A DNA stretch of 64,000 nt from Phycisphaerales bacterium (GTDB taxonomy: Bacteria; Planctomycetota; Phycisphaerae; UBA1845; Fen-1342), in contig JADJXS010000001.1 of assembly GCA_016710275.1 (NCBI GenBank), positions 3,162,001 through 3,226,000 of the forward strand, written 5' to 3'. A program made the translations under genes and the position numbers. Shown here in pieces: positions 25,246 through 35,556 of this stretch. Position 1 is the first letter of the stretch, and each line of letters opens with the position of its first letter. Under the pieces are notes generated by a model that did no database searches, was not told where the DNA came from, and saw only the letters and a program-made list of their open reading frames with translations.

Positions 25246-28200
25246 CTACGGGCACTCGCCCGACACGATGCACTGCACGAACGGATCAATGTCGAAGTTG
25301 TTCACCACACCGTCGCGGCTCACGTCGTTTGCGCAGACGTAGTCGCAGGAGTACAAGGCCTCCCACGCCGACTGCCCGCTGACGATCGCCACGACGAATG
25401 CGTCGATGTCGAAGTTGTTGACGACGCCGTCGCAGTTCGCATCGGCCTTGAGCCGCACCGTCACCACCGCGACGTTGCTCGTCACCGAGCCGCAGGCATT
25501 GCTCACCACGCAGTCATACGAGCCGGCGTCCGCGGCGCTCACCGGGTCGATGGTCAGTGACGTGCCGGTTTCGCCGCCGATGTCGGCTGCGCCCTTGCGC
25601 CACTGGAACGTCGGCACCGGCGAACCCGTGGCGGCGATGGTCAACGTCAACTGCCCGTTCTGGCAGCCCGTCGCCGAAGCGGGGTGCAGCGTGATCTGCG
25701 GGCCGGCGTCCACCGCCAGTGTCGCGGCGTTGCTGGTCACGGAGCCGCACGCGTTGCTGACCACGCAGTCATAGCTGCCGGCGTCTCCGACGACGGCCGA
25801 CGGAATCGAATAGCTCGGCCCATTCGCTCCGCCGATCGGGTTCGTGTTCTTCCGCCATTGGTAGCCGGTGACGTCGCTGGCCGTCACGCTGAACGAAGCC
25901 GGCTGACCGCTGCACACCGAGGCGTTGGCCGGATGTACCGAGATCGACGGACCCGACGAAATCGTCAGCGAGGCCGCATTGCTCGTCACTGAGCCGCACG
26001 CATTGCTGACCACGCAGTCATAGTTTCCGACATCGCCCGCAACAACCGACGGGATCGAGTAGCTCGGTCCGTTCGCCCCGCCGATCGGGTTCGTGTTCTT
26101 CCGCCACTGGTAGCCGGTGACGTCGCTGGCCGTCACGCTGAACGAAGCCGGCTGACCGACGCAGGGCGTCGCATTGGACGGATGTACCGAGATCGACGGC
26201 CCGGTCGAAATCGTCAGAGCCGCCGCGTTGCTGGTGGCCGGTCCGCACTCGCCCGTAACGACGCAGGTGTAATTTCCGGCGTCGCCGGGGCCGACCGGGT
26301 TGATCGTGAGCGAGGGCGAGTTCGTGCCCACGTTGGTCACACCCCGCTTCCACTGGTAGGACAGAGTGCCCTGCCCGGTGGCCGTGACGCTGAACGACGC
26401 CATCCCGCCGGTGCACACGTTCACCGGATCCGGATGATCCGAGATGACGGTCGCCGCCAGCACCGTGATGGTCGCTGTGTTGGTCGTCGCCGACCCGCAC
26501 GCGTTCGTGACCACGCAGTCATAATTGCCTGCATCCGCAGCGCTCACCGGCACGAAGTCCAGGATGCTGTCGGTCGCGCCGTCAATCGGGTTTCCGCCCT
26601 TGCGCCACTGGAACGTGCGCGGCGTGGAACCGCCCGCCACCACGGACAGTGAAATGAAGTCGCCCACGCACGCGGCTTCGCTCGTGGGATGCGTCACAAT
26701 CACCGGCGGCGTTCGAACCGTCAGGTTGACGCTGTTGGTCGTGATCGATCCGCAGGAGTTGGTGACCACGCAGTCATACGACCCGCCGTCGCTCGTTTGC
26801 ACATCGAACTTGTCCAGCGTCGCGCTGTTCGCACCACTGATGTCGATGCCGCCCTTGCGCCACTGGTATTCCAGTCCGCCGCCGGAGGCCAGCACGGTGA
26901 ACACCGCGTCCGCACCGACACACGCAATGGCCGAGGTCGGCTGCGTCACGATGCCCGGCGGGTTCTGAACGGAGAGCGAAGCGATGGCGCTGGTCGTATT
27001 TCCGCAGGCGTTGCTGATGAACACCGTGTAATTGCCGACATCCCCCACCGACGCGGAGGCAATGTTCAGGCTCGACCCGTTGGCCCCGCCGATATCCACT
27101 CCGCCCTTGCGCCACTGATAGCTCAGCGGCTCAGTGCCCGTTGCCGTGACGCTGAACGTCACCGGTGAGCCGACGCACACCGTCTCCGAATCGGGCTGCG
27201 ACGTGATGCTGGGCTGCACGCAGGTCGCGGTCGCCGTGACCGACAACGTGTACATCTGTGACTGCGTCAGCGAACTCGCCGTGAACACCCGCACGAAGTA
27301 GGTTCCGGCCGCCGTCAGCGTGAAGCTGCTGATCGTTTCCGGCGATCCGGCCGGATTCACGTCGGCCGACGCCAGAACCGTCGAGCCGTTGGTGTCGCGC
27401 AACTGCACGGCCAGGTTGCCGAAGCTCTGCGAGTTGATGCTGTTTCCGCTGGAACACGAGCCGTTGCCGTTCTGCTGGCTGTTGTCGTAGGTCTGCCCCA
27501 CCGGCGTGATCGTGATGCTGACCGTCCTCGAGCCGGTGATGGCGAACTTGTAGAAGTCCACGTCAGCCTGCGCGTCGAGGCACAGGCTTGACGAGTTGGC
27601 AGGGTTGGAACCCGTCGTCGGGTTGGGAAGGGTGCCGCGGTTGATCGTTCCACCCGCGCCCAGGGTGCCCAGGTCGGTCGCCGTGCCGGACGTGTCGTTC
27701 GGCTCATCGGCGTCGCCATACAAGCGATGCGCCGCGCGGATGTCATCGTGCCGCGGACCGTCGAAGCTGGTGATCAGCAGCGGCTCCATCAGCCGCGTGC
27801 TGGCCAGCGGACAGACATGGAACATGCCCAGCGAGTGCCCCAGTTCGTGCATCATCACGTTTCGAAGAAAACGGTGGCTGTTGGAGCTGCTCTGCCAGTT
27901 CTCGCCGCTGTCGAGCACGATGTCCCCGCCGGACGGAAAGTCGGCATAGGCCAGCGTGTTGTTTGAGCCGTCAATCGTCTTGGAGGAAATTCGGATGTGC
28001 CCACGCTGCGCACCGTTGCCGGTCCCCCAGCTCGCCCCGTCATCCCAGTCATCCGTGCCGTTCGTCACGCGCGTGAACGTAAGCCCGCTGACCGCCGCCC
28101 AGCGGTCAAAGCTCTGCGTCAACCGCTGAATCCACAGCGCTCGGTTCCCGCCGAACTTCAGGTCCATCGAGTTGAAAAGCGTGCTTGAGGCCCCCGGTTC

Positions 28201-28650
28201 GCCCACGCCGCTCGGGATAAACAACCCGTCCGGCACCATGCTCCACGTCAGGGCGATCGGCGTCCCCTGCGAGCTCCAGCCGGTCGTTACGAAATACGCG
28301 ATCCCCTCTTCCCGGGCCGCCGGGTTCTGGGCCTGCTGCAACTCCCATTGCGAGATCAGGAACGAACTGACCCCCTGGATCACTTCGTCCGAAGTGCCCG
28401 GCGCAAAGCACGCCCCGCGAAACCCGTCGATGCACGCACTCTTCATCTGCTCGCCGCGGCGCGCCTGGCCGAACAACCCCTGCGCCGCTCGATCCCCGCG
28501 AAGGGCCGCCAGCCGCGCCACCACTTCCGTAGCGGCTCGCGGCGTCACCGTCGGCGCGCGGCTCGTGCCGCCTGGAACGCCGGGATTCAGACAAACCGCA
28601 ATTCCCGCGGCAATCAATGCAAACAGCATCACCCGGACGTGCATCAGCAT
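25246..28650 (-). CDS. Secreted metalloprotease with seven Ig-like domains and dockerin-like tail
   Basis: The 1134-residue product has a signal peptide, then a metzincin-type protease domain with the zinc site HELGHSLGMFH (about residue 268) and TRLMEPLL just behind. A PPC-type beta domain follows (about 350-475; TISSFTLTAAGTYFVRVF). Then come seven Ig-like domains of about 83 residues, each with a Cys near VCVG and a YQWRKGG strand (about 480-1065). The last 60 residues are two dockerin-like EF-hands (DANCDGVVNNFDIDAFV, SRDGVVNNFDIDPFV). Domains 5 and 6 are almost identical at DNA level with a 249-bp period. It is presumably cell-surface or extracellular. The substrate is unknown. Confidence 0.85.
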   Translation of the reverse strand: MLMHVRVMLFALIAAGIAVCLNPGVPGGTSRAPTVTPRAATEVVARLAALRGDRAAQGLFGQARRGEQMKSACIDGFRGACFAPGTSDEVIQGVSSFLISQWELQQAQNPAAREEGIAYFVTTGWSSQGTPIALTWSMVPDGLFIPSGVGEPGASSTLFNSMDLKFGGNRALWIQRLTQSFDRWAAVSGLTFTRVTNGTDDWDDGASWGTGNGAQRGHIRISSKTIDGSNNTLAYADFPSGGDIVLDSGENWQSSSNSHRFLRNVMMHELGHSLGMFHVCPLASTRLMEPLLITSFDGPRHDDIRAAHRLYGDADEPNDTSGTATDLGTLGAGGTINRGTLPNPTTGSNPANSSSLCLDAQADVDFYKFAITGSRTVSITITPVGQTYDNSQQNGNGSCSSGNSINSQSFGNLAVQLRDTNGSTVLASADVNPAGSPETISSFTLTAAGTYFVRVFTASSLTQSQMYTLSVTATATCVQPSITSQPDSETVCVGSPVTFSVTATGTEPLSYQWRKGGVDIGGANGSSLNIASASVGDVGNYTVFISNACGNTTSAIASLSVQNPPGIVTQPTSAIACVGADAVFTVLASGGGLEYQWRKGGIDISGANSATLDKFDVQTSDGGSYDCVVTNSCGSITTNSVNLTVRTPPVIVTHPTSEAACVGDFISLSVVAGGSTPRTFQWRKGGNPIDGATDSILDFVPVSAADAGNYDCVVTNACGSATTNTATITVLAATVISDHPDPVNVCTGGMASFSVTATGQGTLSYQWKRGVTNVGTNSPSLTINPVGPGDAGNYTCVVTGECGPATSNAAALTISTGPSISVHPSNATPCVGQPASFSVTASDVTGYQWRKNTNPIGGANGPSYSIPSVVAGDVGNYDCVVSNACGSVTSNAASLTISSGPSISVHPANASVCSGQPASFSVTASDVTGYQWRKNTNPIGGANGPSYSIPSAVVGDAGSYDCVVSNACGSVTSNAATLAVDAGPQITLHPASATGCQNGQLTLTIAATGSPVPTFQWRKGAADIGGETGTSLTIDPVSAADAGSYDCVVSNACGSVTSNVAVVTVRLKADANCDGVVNNFDIDAFVVAIVSGQSAWEALYSCDYVCANDVSRDGVVNNFDIDPFVQCIVSGECP

Positions 28651-29080
28651 TCCTCCGTGGGGCGAATTCCCATCTCAGTCGCAACGCACAGCAGCGGAAG
28701 CGCAGATCCGCATGCCGCGGGAAGACGGTGTCGAGCCGCACAAATTCGGACAATTCCCCGAATTCCGGGCGCACCGCCACTCTCTACAGGGTAGCCGGAT
28801 GCCGGACAACATTCAATAATCTCTGATAAATCCTGACGCGATCTGCAGGCAATCGCGTTCGCCCCGCGGGCCTCCGAAACCGATATCGGACGACCGCCGG
28901 CCAGCACGTCCCGATCGCTATTGCCGCCAATTTCCGCCCATCGTAGACTCCCCGCTTTCGCGTTCCCGGCGAATCGCGTGGTCATCGGCGGCCGGTTGCA
29001 CTGCCCGCCCCTCAGCCGCGCGATCCCCTGAACACTCACTCAACACGCGGCCAAGCTCGCGGGAAGGTCAGACCGAAATC
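28651..29080. other. 430-bp intergenic region between divergent genes
   Basis: This gap must carry the promoters of the metalloprotease gene (minus) and metK (plus). I looked for SAM-responsive riboswitch cores upstream of metK and saw none. I see no repeat, tRNA or credible small gene in it. Confidence 0.5.
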
Positions 29081-30232
<1,152 letters not shown>

Positions 30233-30437
30233 CACCGGCAGCAGGCGGCTGTTGATCTCATTCGGAAACCGCCGCCTCCGCGGCTCGCATGGCTGCGCGC
30301 CAGTGGGCGAGGTCGCTTTGCCGCGCGCGTAATTGCGCGGCCGTACACTCGACTGCGCTGCCGCGCGCCCGAGCGCCGTGGCGCCTTCGCACTGCCGAAT
30401 GCTTGCGTCCCATCGCAACCCGCAGGATCATCCCTCC

Positions 30438-31268
30438 ATGATCCACGCCCCGAGCCACGCCAGTTCCCAGCGCCGTCATCGGCCGATCGCATCGGCATTG
30501 GCCACCGCTCTCTGCATCACCGTTGTCGGCATCAGCACGGGCTGCGCAGACGCGCAGCGCGGCGCGGACATCAACAAGCTCTACCAGGCCCACAGCGCCT
30601 ACGACAGCGGCGACCTCCCCCGCGCCGCCCGACTGGCCGGCGAATTCGTCGCGGCCTCGCCGCGCGGCAGCGACGCCGGCCGCGCGTATTACGTTCGCGC
30701 TCTCATCCACGCCCGCGAAGGTCGCCGAAGCGCCGCCTACGACGACCTCAACCGCGCATTGGAGGCCAGCGACGACGCCGACGTGCGCTGGCGCGCCCTG
30801 GCTCAGCGCGGCGTGATGCGCTTCGAGGATGAGCGCTGGGCCGAAGCCGGCGCCGACCTCGAATCCGCCATTGAACGCATGCCGCGCTCCGCCCGCATGG
30901 ACTGGTTCCTCTACCGTCTCGGCCAGGCGCTTGAGCGCACCGGCCGCTGGGCGGATGCCCGTGCGAAGTTTCAGCGGGTGATCAGTGAGTTCCCCACCGG
31001 CCCGGTGACGGCGAACGCCCGCCGCCGCGTCGCGCTCAACCTCGACCACTTTTCCATTCAGTGCGGCGTCTTTCAGAAAAAAGACAACGCCGCGCGCGTT
31101 GCCGCTGATCTCGGCCGCCAGCGCCTCGCCTCAGGCGTCTATCGCGAAACGCGCCCCGAAGGCGAACACTGGGTCGTTCGCGTCGGGCGATACGCGACGT
31201 ATGCCGAGGCGCAGGCCGCCCTTGCCCAGGTTCGCACGCACGTCGCCGACGCGGTCATCTGGCCGTAG
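30438..31268 (+). CDS. TPR and SPOR-domain lipoprotein
   Basis: The 276-residue product starts at 30438 with a lipoprotein signal (lipobox STGC). It has tetratricopeptide-like helices at about 45-195 (YDSGDLPRAARLAGEFVA, YDDLNRALEA, GQALERTGRWADARAKFQRV) and a C-terminal SPOR domain (about 200-275; FSIQCGVFQKKDNAARVAADL, WVVRVGRYATYAEAQAAL). SPOR domains bind denuded peptidoglycan, so it likely sits in the periplasm at the cell wall. It follows metK by 205 bp. Confidence 0.85.
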   Translation: MIHAPSHASSQRRHRPIASALATALCITVVGISTGCADAQRGADINKLYQAHSAYDSGDLPRAARLAGEFVAASPRGSDAGRAYYVRALIHAREGRRSAAYDDLNRALEASDDADVRWRALAQRGVMRFEDERWAEAGADLESAIERMPRSARMDWFLYRLGQALERTGRWADARAKFQRVISEFPTGPVTANARRRVALNLDHFSIQCGVFQKKDNAARVAADLGRQRLASGVYRETRPEGEHWVVRVGRYATYAEAQAALAQVRTHVADAVIWP

Positions 31269-31524
31269 GCGACCGCCATCGGTCCCGAGGCGGCGGATTC
31301 CGCGTGTTCGAATGGCTACCGTCCGCCACGTTCCCGGCCCCCACTCGCACGCTCGATTTCCGGACCCTACTGACCCACTTCAACGACCTATTTCGCGGTT
31401 ATCGCGCGTTTTTTGTGAAGCGCGCCTGGAGAATTCCCCGAAACGTGCGGAACATCTTTCGGCGGAAGCTCCGGCGTCCAACTCAGCGCACCGCCCGCCC
31501 CTGCAGAATCGGGAGACTCAGGCC

Positions 31525-33498
31525 ATGACGCTCGCCTTTCGTGCGTTTGCCACCATGCTTGCCGCCGCAGCTACCATGCCGCTCGGCGCGCAGACCATTA
31601 CCAACCTTGGCACACTCGGCGGCTTCGGCTCCTTCGCCGCTGACGTCAACGCGGATGGCACCGTCGTCGTCGGCCACTCCTACCTCTCCGGCGGCAACTC
31701 CGCCAATTTCCGCCGCGCATTCCGCTGGACCCCCTCCGGCGGCATGGTCAATCTGGGCCTTGCCGGCAGTTCGACCGACAGCTTCGCCATCGCCGTCAGC
31801 GCCGATGGCACCGTCGTCGCCGGCAACGCATCCGACAACGGCGACGCCGCCTGGCGCTGGACCCAGAGCGGCGGCTTCCAGGCCATCAGCGTCAGCGGCT
31901 TCGCCGACTGCGTCGCCGGCGGAATGACCCCCGACGGCGCACTGGTCGCGGGCACCCGCACCAATTACTTCAGCCTGGCCGAGGGCGTCTGGTGGTGGAC
32001 CACGAGCAGCGCCGCCTTCGTCGCCAGCCCTTACATTGGCACCAGGGTGGACGGGGTCAGCAACGACGGTTCAACGATTGCGATTTCGCTCGCCGGTGCG
32101 CTCCTCGCTCCAGACCTGGCGACCTACTGGCGACAGTCCACCGGGGTCGTCGCCCTCCCCACCCCTGCGCCGTACTCCGACGCGGGCCTTGTCGACGTGA
32201 ACTACAACGGCACCATCTTCGCCGGCTGGGTCTCCGGTATCGGCCAGCTTCGTGCAGCCCGCTGGACCGATTCCGGGCCTCAGGTCTTCGACCCGCTCAC
32301 CGGCTTCGTCAGCGGCCGCGCCCTCGACATGCACGAATACGGCGACGTGATCGTCGGAGAGTCCAACGCCGGCTTCAACACCGACTCCGGCTGGATCTGG
32401 ATTGAGACCTTCGGCCTCATGCGCCTCAGCACCTACCTCGCAAACGAAGGCGTTGACCTCACCGGCTGGACCCTCGATTACCCCACGGCCATCAGCAGCG
32501 ACGGCACCGCGATCGTCGGCTACGGCCTCTACAATGGGCAGCAGCGCGCATTCGCCGTTCGCAACTTGCGCCCCGTCTGCGGCCCCTACATCGCCGAACC
32601 GCCCAGCAGCATCGAGGGCTGCGTCGGCGAATACGCGACGCTGATCATCACCGCCTACGGCCCGACGTTTCACTCACCGGTTTTCGTCTGGTACAAGTGG
32701 GCCGGATTCGCCGGCTGGCAGCCGGTGTATGATGGACCGACCGGCTCCGGCATGGTCATCAGCGGCGCCACCAGCGCCTTCCTCGGCTTCAACAACGCGC
32801 AAACCGACGCTGACGGCTTCTACGTCTGCCAGGTGATCGCCGGCTGCTCGACCCTCACCACGTCGCCCGTCGAAGTGCGAATCGTCGAGGGATCGGCGGT
32901 CTTCGCCGACGACGCGATTCCGCCGATCGCCTGTTCGCACGGCACCGTCACCATGAACGCATATCCAGGCCCCGTTCAGTACGGCCCATTCGCCGTGAAG
33001 TGGCAGCGCGAAACCGCGCCCGCGTCCAATGTATGGGTCGATCTCGCGAACGGCTCGACGACCGGCTGGGACGGAAACACCGCCGGAATCGGCGGAATCG
33101 TCAGCGGCGCGACCACGACCTCCCTGACCATTACCGCCGACACCGCCAACGGCCGCCAGCTCTCGACCGCCCACCAGCGCGGTTATCGCTGCGTCGCCAC
33201 CAATGCCTGCGGCTCCGCCTCCTACGCCAAGTATCTCAATGTCATCCTCGTCGGCGACGCCAACTGCGACGACAGCATCAACAGCTTCGACATCGACCTG
33301 TTCGTCGAGTGGGTGTTCAACAGCAATTTCATCATCGCACCCGCAAGCTACGTCTCCCTCGGCGGCACGCAGGACTGCTGGGATCAGCGCGGCTGCTGGG
33401 CCGATCTCAACCACGACAGCGTGGCCAATAACTTCGACATCGACGGATTTGTCGCCTGCATCGTGAGTACGCCCCCGGCCGGCAGACCGTGCCCGTGA
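31525..33498 (+). CDS. Secreted HAF-repeat / Ig-like protein with dockerin-like tail (paralogue A)
   Basis: The 657-residue product has a signal peptide (start 31525, cleavage near PLGAQ). Residues about 25-350 are repeats of the HAF type (NLGTLGGFGSFAADVNADGT, VSADGTVVAGNASDN, GVWWWTTSS), probably a beta-propeller. Two Ig-like regions follow, each beginning with a Cys (CGPYIAEPPS, then IACSHGTV). The tail has two dockerin-like EF-hands (GDANCDDSINSFDIDLFVEWV and DLNHDSVANNFDIDGFV). The last 600 bp are nearly identical to the next gene. The function is unknown; a cell-surface role is inferred. Confidence 0.8.
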   Translation: MTLAFRAFATMLAAAATMPLGAQTITNLGTLGGFGSFAADVNADGTVVVGHSYLSGGNSANFRRAFRWTPSGGMVNLGLAGSSTDSFAIAVSADGTVVAGNASDNGDAAWRWTQSGGFQAISVSGFADCVAGGMTPDGALVAGTRTNYFSLAEGVWWWTTSSAAFVASPYIGTRVDGVSNDGSTIAISLAGALLAPDLATYWRQSTGVVALPTPAPYSDAGLVDVNYNGTIFAGWVSGIGQLRAARWTDSGPQVFDPLTGFVSGRALDMHEYGDVIVGESNAGFNTDSGWIWIETFGLMRLSTYLANEGVDLTGWTLDYPTAISSDGTAIVGYGLYNGQQRAFAVRNLRPVCGPYIAEPPSSIEGCVGEYATLIITAYGPTFHSPVFVWYKWAGFAGWQPVYDGPTGSGMVISGATSAFLGFNNAQTDADGFYVCQVIAGCSTLTTSPVEVRIVEGSAVFADDAIPPIACSHGTVTMNAYPGPVQYGPFAVKWQRETAPASNVWVDLANGSTTGWDGNTAGIGGIVSGATTTSLTITADTANGRQLSTAHQRGYRCVATNACGSASYAKYLNVILVGDANCDDSINSFDIDLFVEWVFNSNFIIAPASYVSLGGTQDCWDQRGCWADLNHDSVANNFDIDGFVACIVSTPPAGRPCP

Positions 33499-33542
33499 CA
33501 CTCGAACACCGTGCCTCCGCGGCAATTGTGGATAGACCGATC

Positions 33543-35537
33543 ATGAAGCACCGCAACGTCGCTGTAAGTTCCCTGATCATCGCGCTGATTGCGAACGCCT
33601 CCGCCGGCGCGCCCGTGATCATCGACCTCGGCTCGCTCGGGCCGAACAGCACGTCGTTCTCTCGCGCCAGCGGAATCAGCGCCAACGGCACGATCGTGGT
33701 AGGGTCCACCGAGATCGCGGACGGCACCCGTCGAGGATTTCGATACACCTACCCCGGGCCGATGCAACTCCTGGACTCACTTCCGGGCGGACTCTATGCC
33801 GACGCGGAGGGCCTCAGCGCCGATGGCGCCGTCGTGATCGGAACCAGCTTGACGTCGACGCCGACAGTTCACGGGCGGATCGTCCGCTGGACCACTGGAA
33901 GCACGCCTCAGAACATCGGAAACCTGGCCGATGGCGGCGGCGCATTCTCAGGCGGATGCAGCGCCAACGGCGCTGTCGTCTGCGGAACAACGCCCAGCAC
34001 CTTCGCAAGCTGGCGCGCCGTGCGCTGGAGCCACTTCACGGGACTGGTGGACATTTCCCCAGCCTCGATGCTCTATTCAGGAATCTCCGCCGTCTCAGAC
34101 GACGGTTCTCTGATGGTGGGCTTCGGCCTCGACGTATCCGGGATTGGTCGCGCGTTTCTGCTGCCTGCCGGAGGATCGGTCCAGATACTCCCGTCATTGA
34201 ACGGTTATGCGCACGCGTTGGGACTCCGCATCTCCGGCTCGGGAGACGTCGTTGCGGGAGTCAGCCGCCCGAGTCTCTTTATTGCCGCTGGAGATCGAGC
34301 GACTCGCTGGGTGCTGGGCGACCCCCACGACCTCGGCCTCCTCAACGGGTTCACTCGCTCGTCACCCGCAGCCATGCACCGCGGCGGCTTGATCATCGGC
34401 GGCGAGAGCGGCGGGGCTGTTGACGGCGCGTGGATATGGACTGAGACCCGCGGCATGGTCCGGCTCTCCACGTTCCTGGCGGAGGCGGGCACGGACCTCA
34501 CCGGCTGGTCAGAGTTCCAATCCGTCACCGGAATCAGCGACGCCGGAACCGAGCTATGCGGCACCGGCGTCTACAACGGTGCGGAGCGCGCGTTCCTGGT
34601 TCGCGGCCTCGATTCGCTCTGCGGCCCCTGGATCACGCAGCCGCCGGTGAACACCGATGTGTGCCACGACTCCGTCGCCGCGCTGCAGTGCGACGCATTC
34701 GGGCCGACCTTCTTCATGCCCGCTTTCCAGTGGTTCAGGCTCGGTACCTCCGGCTGGGAATTCGTGAACGACGGCCCGACCGGTTCCGGAATGACGATCA
34801 GCGGCGCTCAGTCACCGACGCTCACCTTCCACAACGTTCGATCCGATGCCGAAACGCACTACGTCGTGCAGGTGACGGCGGACTGCGGCAGCCTGACAAC
34901 CAGCCCCGTGTTCGTTCGATACGTGGAGGGTGCTCCCGTCTTCGCCGACGACGCGATTCCGCCGATCGCCTGCTCGCACGGCAGCGTCACGATGAACGCC
35001 TATCCAGGCCCCGTTCAGTACGGCCCATTCGCCGTGAAGTGGCAGCGCGAGACGGCCCCCGCTTCCAACGTGTGGGTCGATCTCGCGAACGGCTCGACGA
35101 CCGGCTGGGACGGAAACAACGCCGGAATCGGCGGAATCGTCAGCGGCGCGACCACGACCTCCCTGACCATTACCGCCGACACCGCCAACGGCCGCCAGCT
35201 CTCGACCGCCCACCAGCGCGGTTATCGCTGCGTCGCCACCAATGCCTGCGGCTCCGCCTCCTACGCCAAGTATCTCAACGTCGTTCTCGTCGGCGACGCC
35301 AACTGCGACGACAGCATCAACAGCTTCGACATCGACCTGTTCGTCGAGTGGGTGTTCAACAGCAATTTCATCATCGCACCCGCAAGCTACGTCGCCCTCG
35401 GCGGCACGCAGGACTGCTGGGATCAGCGCGGCTGCTGGGCCGATCTCAACCACGACAGCGTGGCCAATAACTTCGACATCGACGGATTTGTCGCCTGCAT
35501 CGTGAGTACGCCCCCGGCCGGCAGACCGTGCCCGTAA
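33543..35537 (+). CDS. Secreted HAF-repeat / Ig-like protein with dockerin-like tail (paralogue B)
   Basis: The 664-residue product starts at 33543 (MKHRNVAVSSLIIALIANAS, signal peptide). It has the same layout as its neighbours: HAF-type repeats (DLGSLGPNSTSFSRASGISA, LSADGAVVIGTSL, GMVRLSTFLAEAGTDLTGW), Ig-like segments beginning LCGPWITQPPV and IACSHGSV, and the paired NFDID EF-hand tail. Bases 34938-35537 are a gap-free 600-bp near-copy of 32899-33498, while the upstream halves have diverged strongly. It starts 45 bp after paralogue A and is likely co-transcribed with it. Confidence 0.8.
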   Translation: MKHRNVAVSSLIIALIANASAGAPVIIDLGSLGPNSTSFSRASGISANGTIVVGSTEIADGTRRGFRYTYPGPMQLLDSLPGGLYADAEGLSADGAVVIGTSLTSTPTVHGRIVRWTTGSTPQNIGNLADGGGAFSGGCSANGAVVCGTTPSTFASWRAVRWSHFTGLVDISPASMLYSGISAVSDDGSLMVGFGLDVSGIGRAFLLPAGGSVQILPSLNGYAHALGLRISGSGDVVAGVSRPSLFIAAGDRATRWVLGDPHDLGLLNGFTRSSPAAMHRGGLIIGGESGGAVDGAWIWTETRGMVRLSTFLAEAGTDLTGWSEFQSVTGISDAGTELCGTGVYNGAERAFLVRGLDSLCGPWITQPPVNTDVCHDSVAALQCDAFGPTFFMPAFQWFRLGTSGWEFVNDGPTGSGMTISGAQSPTLTFHNVRSDAETHYVVQVTADCGSLTTSPVFVRYVEGAPVFADDAIPPIACSHGSVTMNAYPGPVQYGPFAVKWQRETAPASNVWVDLANGSTTGWDGNNAGIGGIVSGATTTSLTITADTANGRQLSTAHQRGYRCVATNACGSASYAKYLNVVLVGDANCDDSINSFDIDLFVEWVFNSNFIIAPASYVALGGTQDCWDQRGCWADLNHDSVANNFDIDGFVACIVSTPPAGRPCP

Positions 35538-35556
35538 TGCAACGGAGATGATGAAC

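Noticed and set aside
28651..29080. Possible SAM riboswitch before metK
   Set aside because: No recognisable SAM-I, SAM-II or SAM-IV core or terminator switch was seen in the leader.
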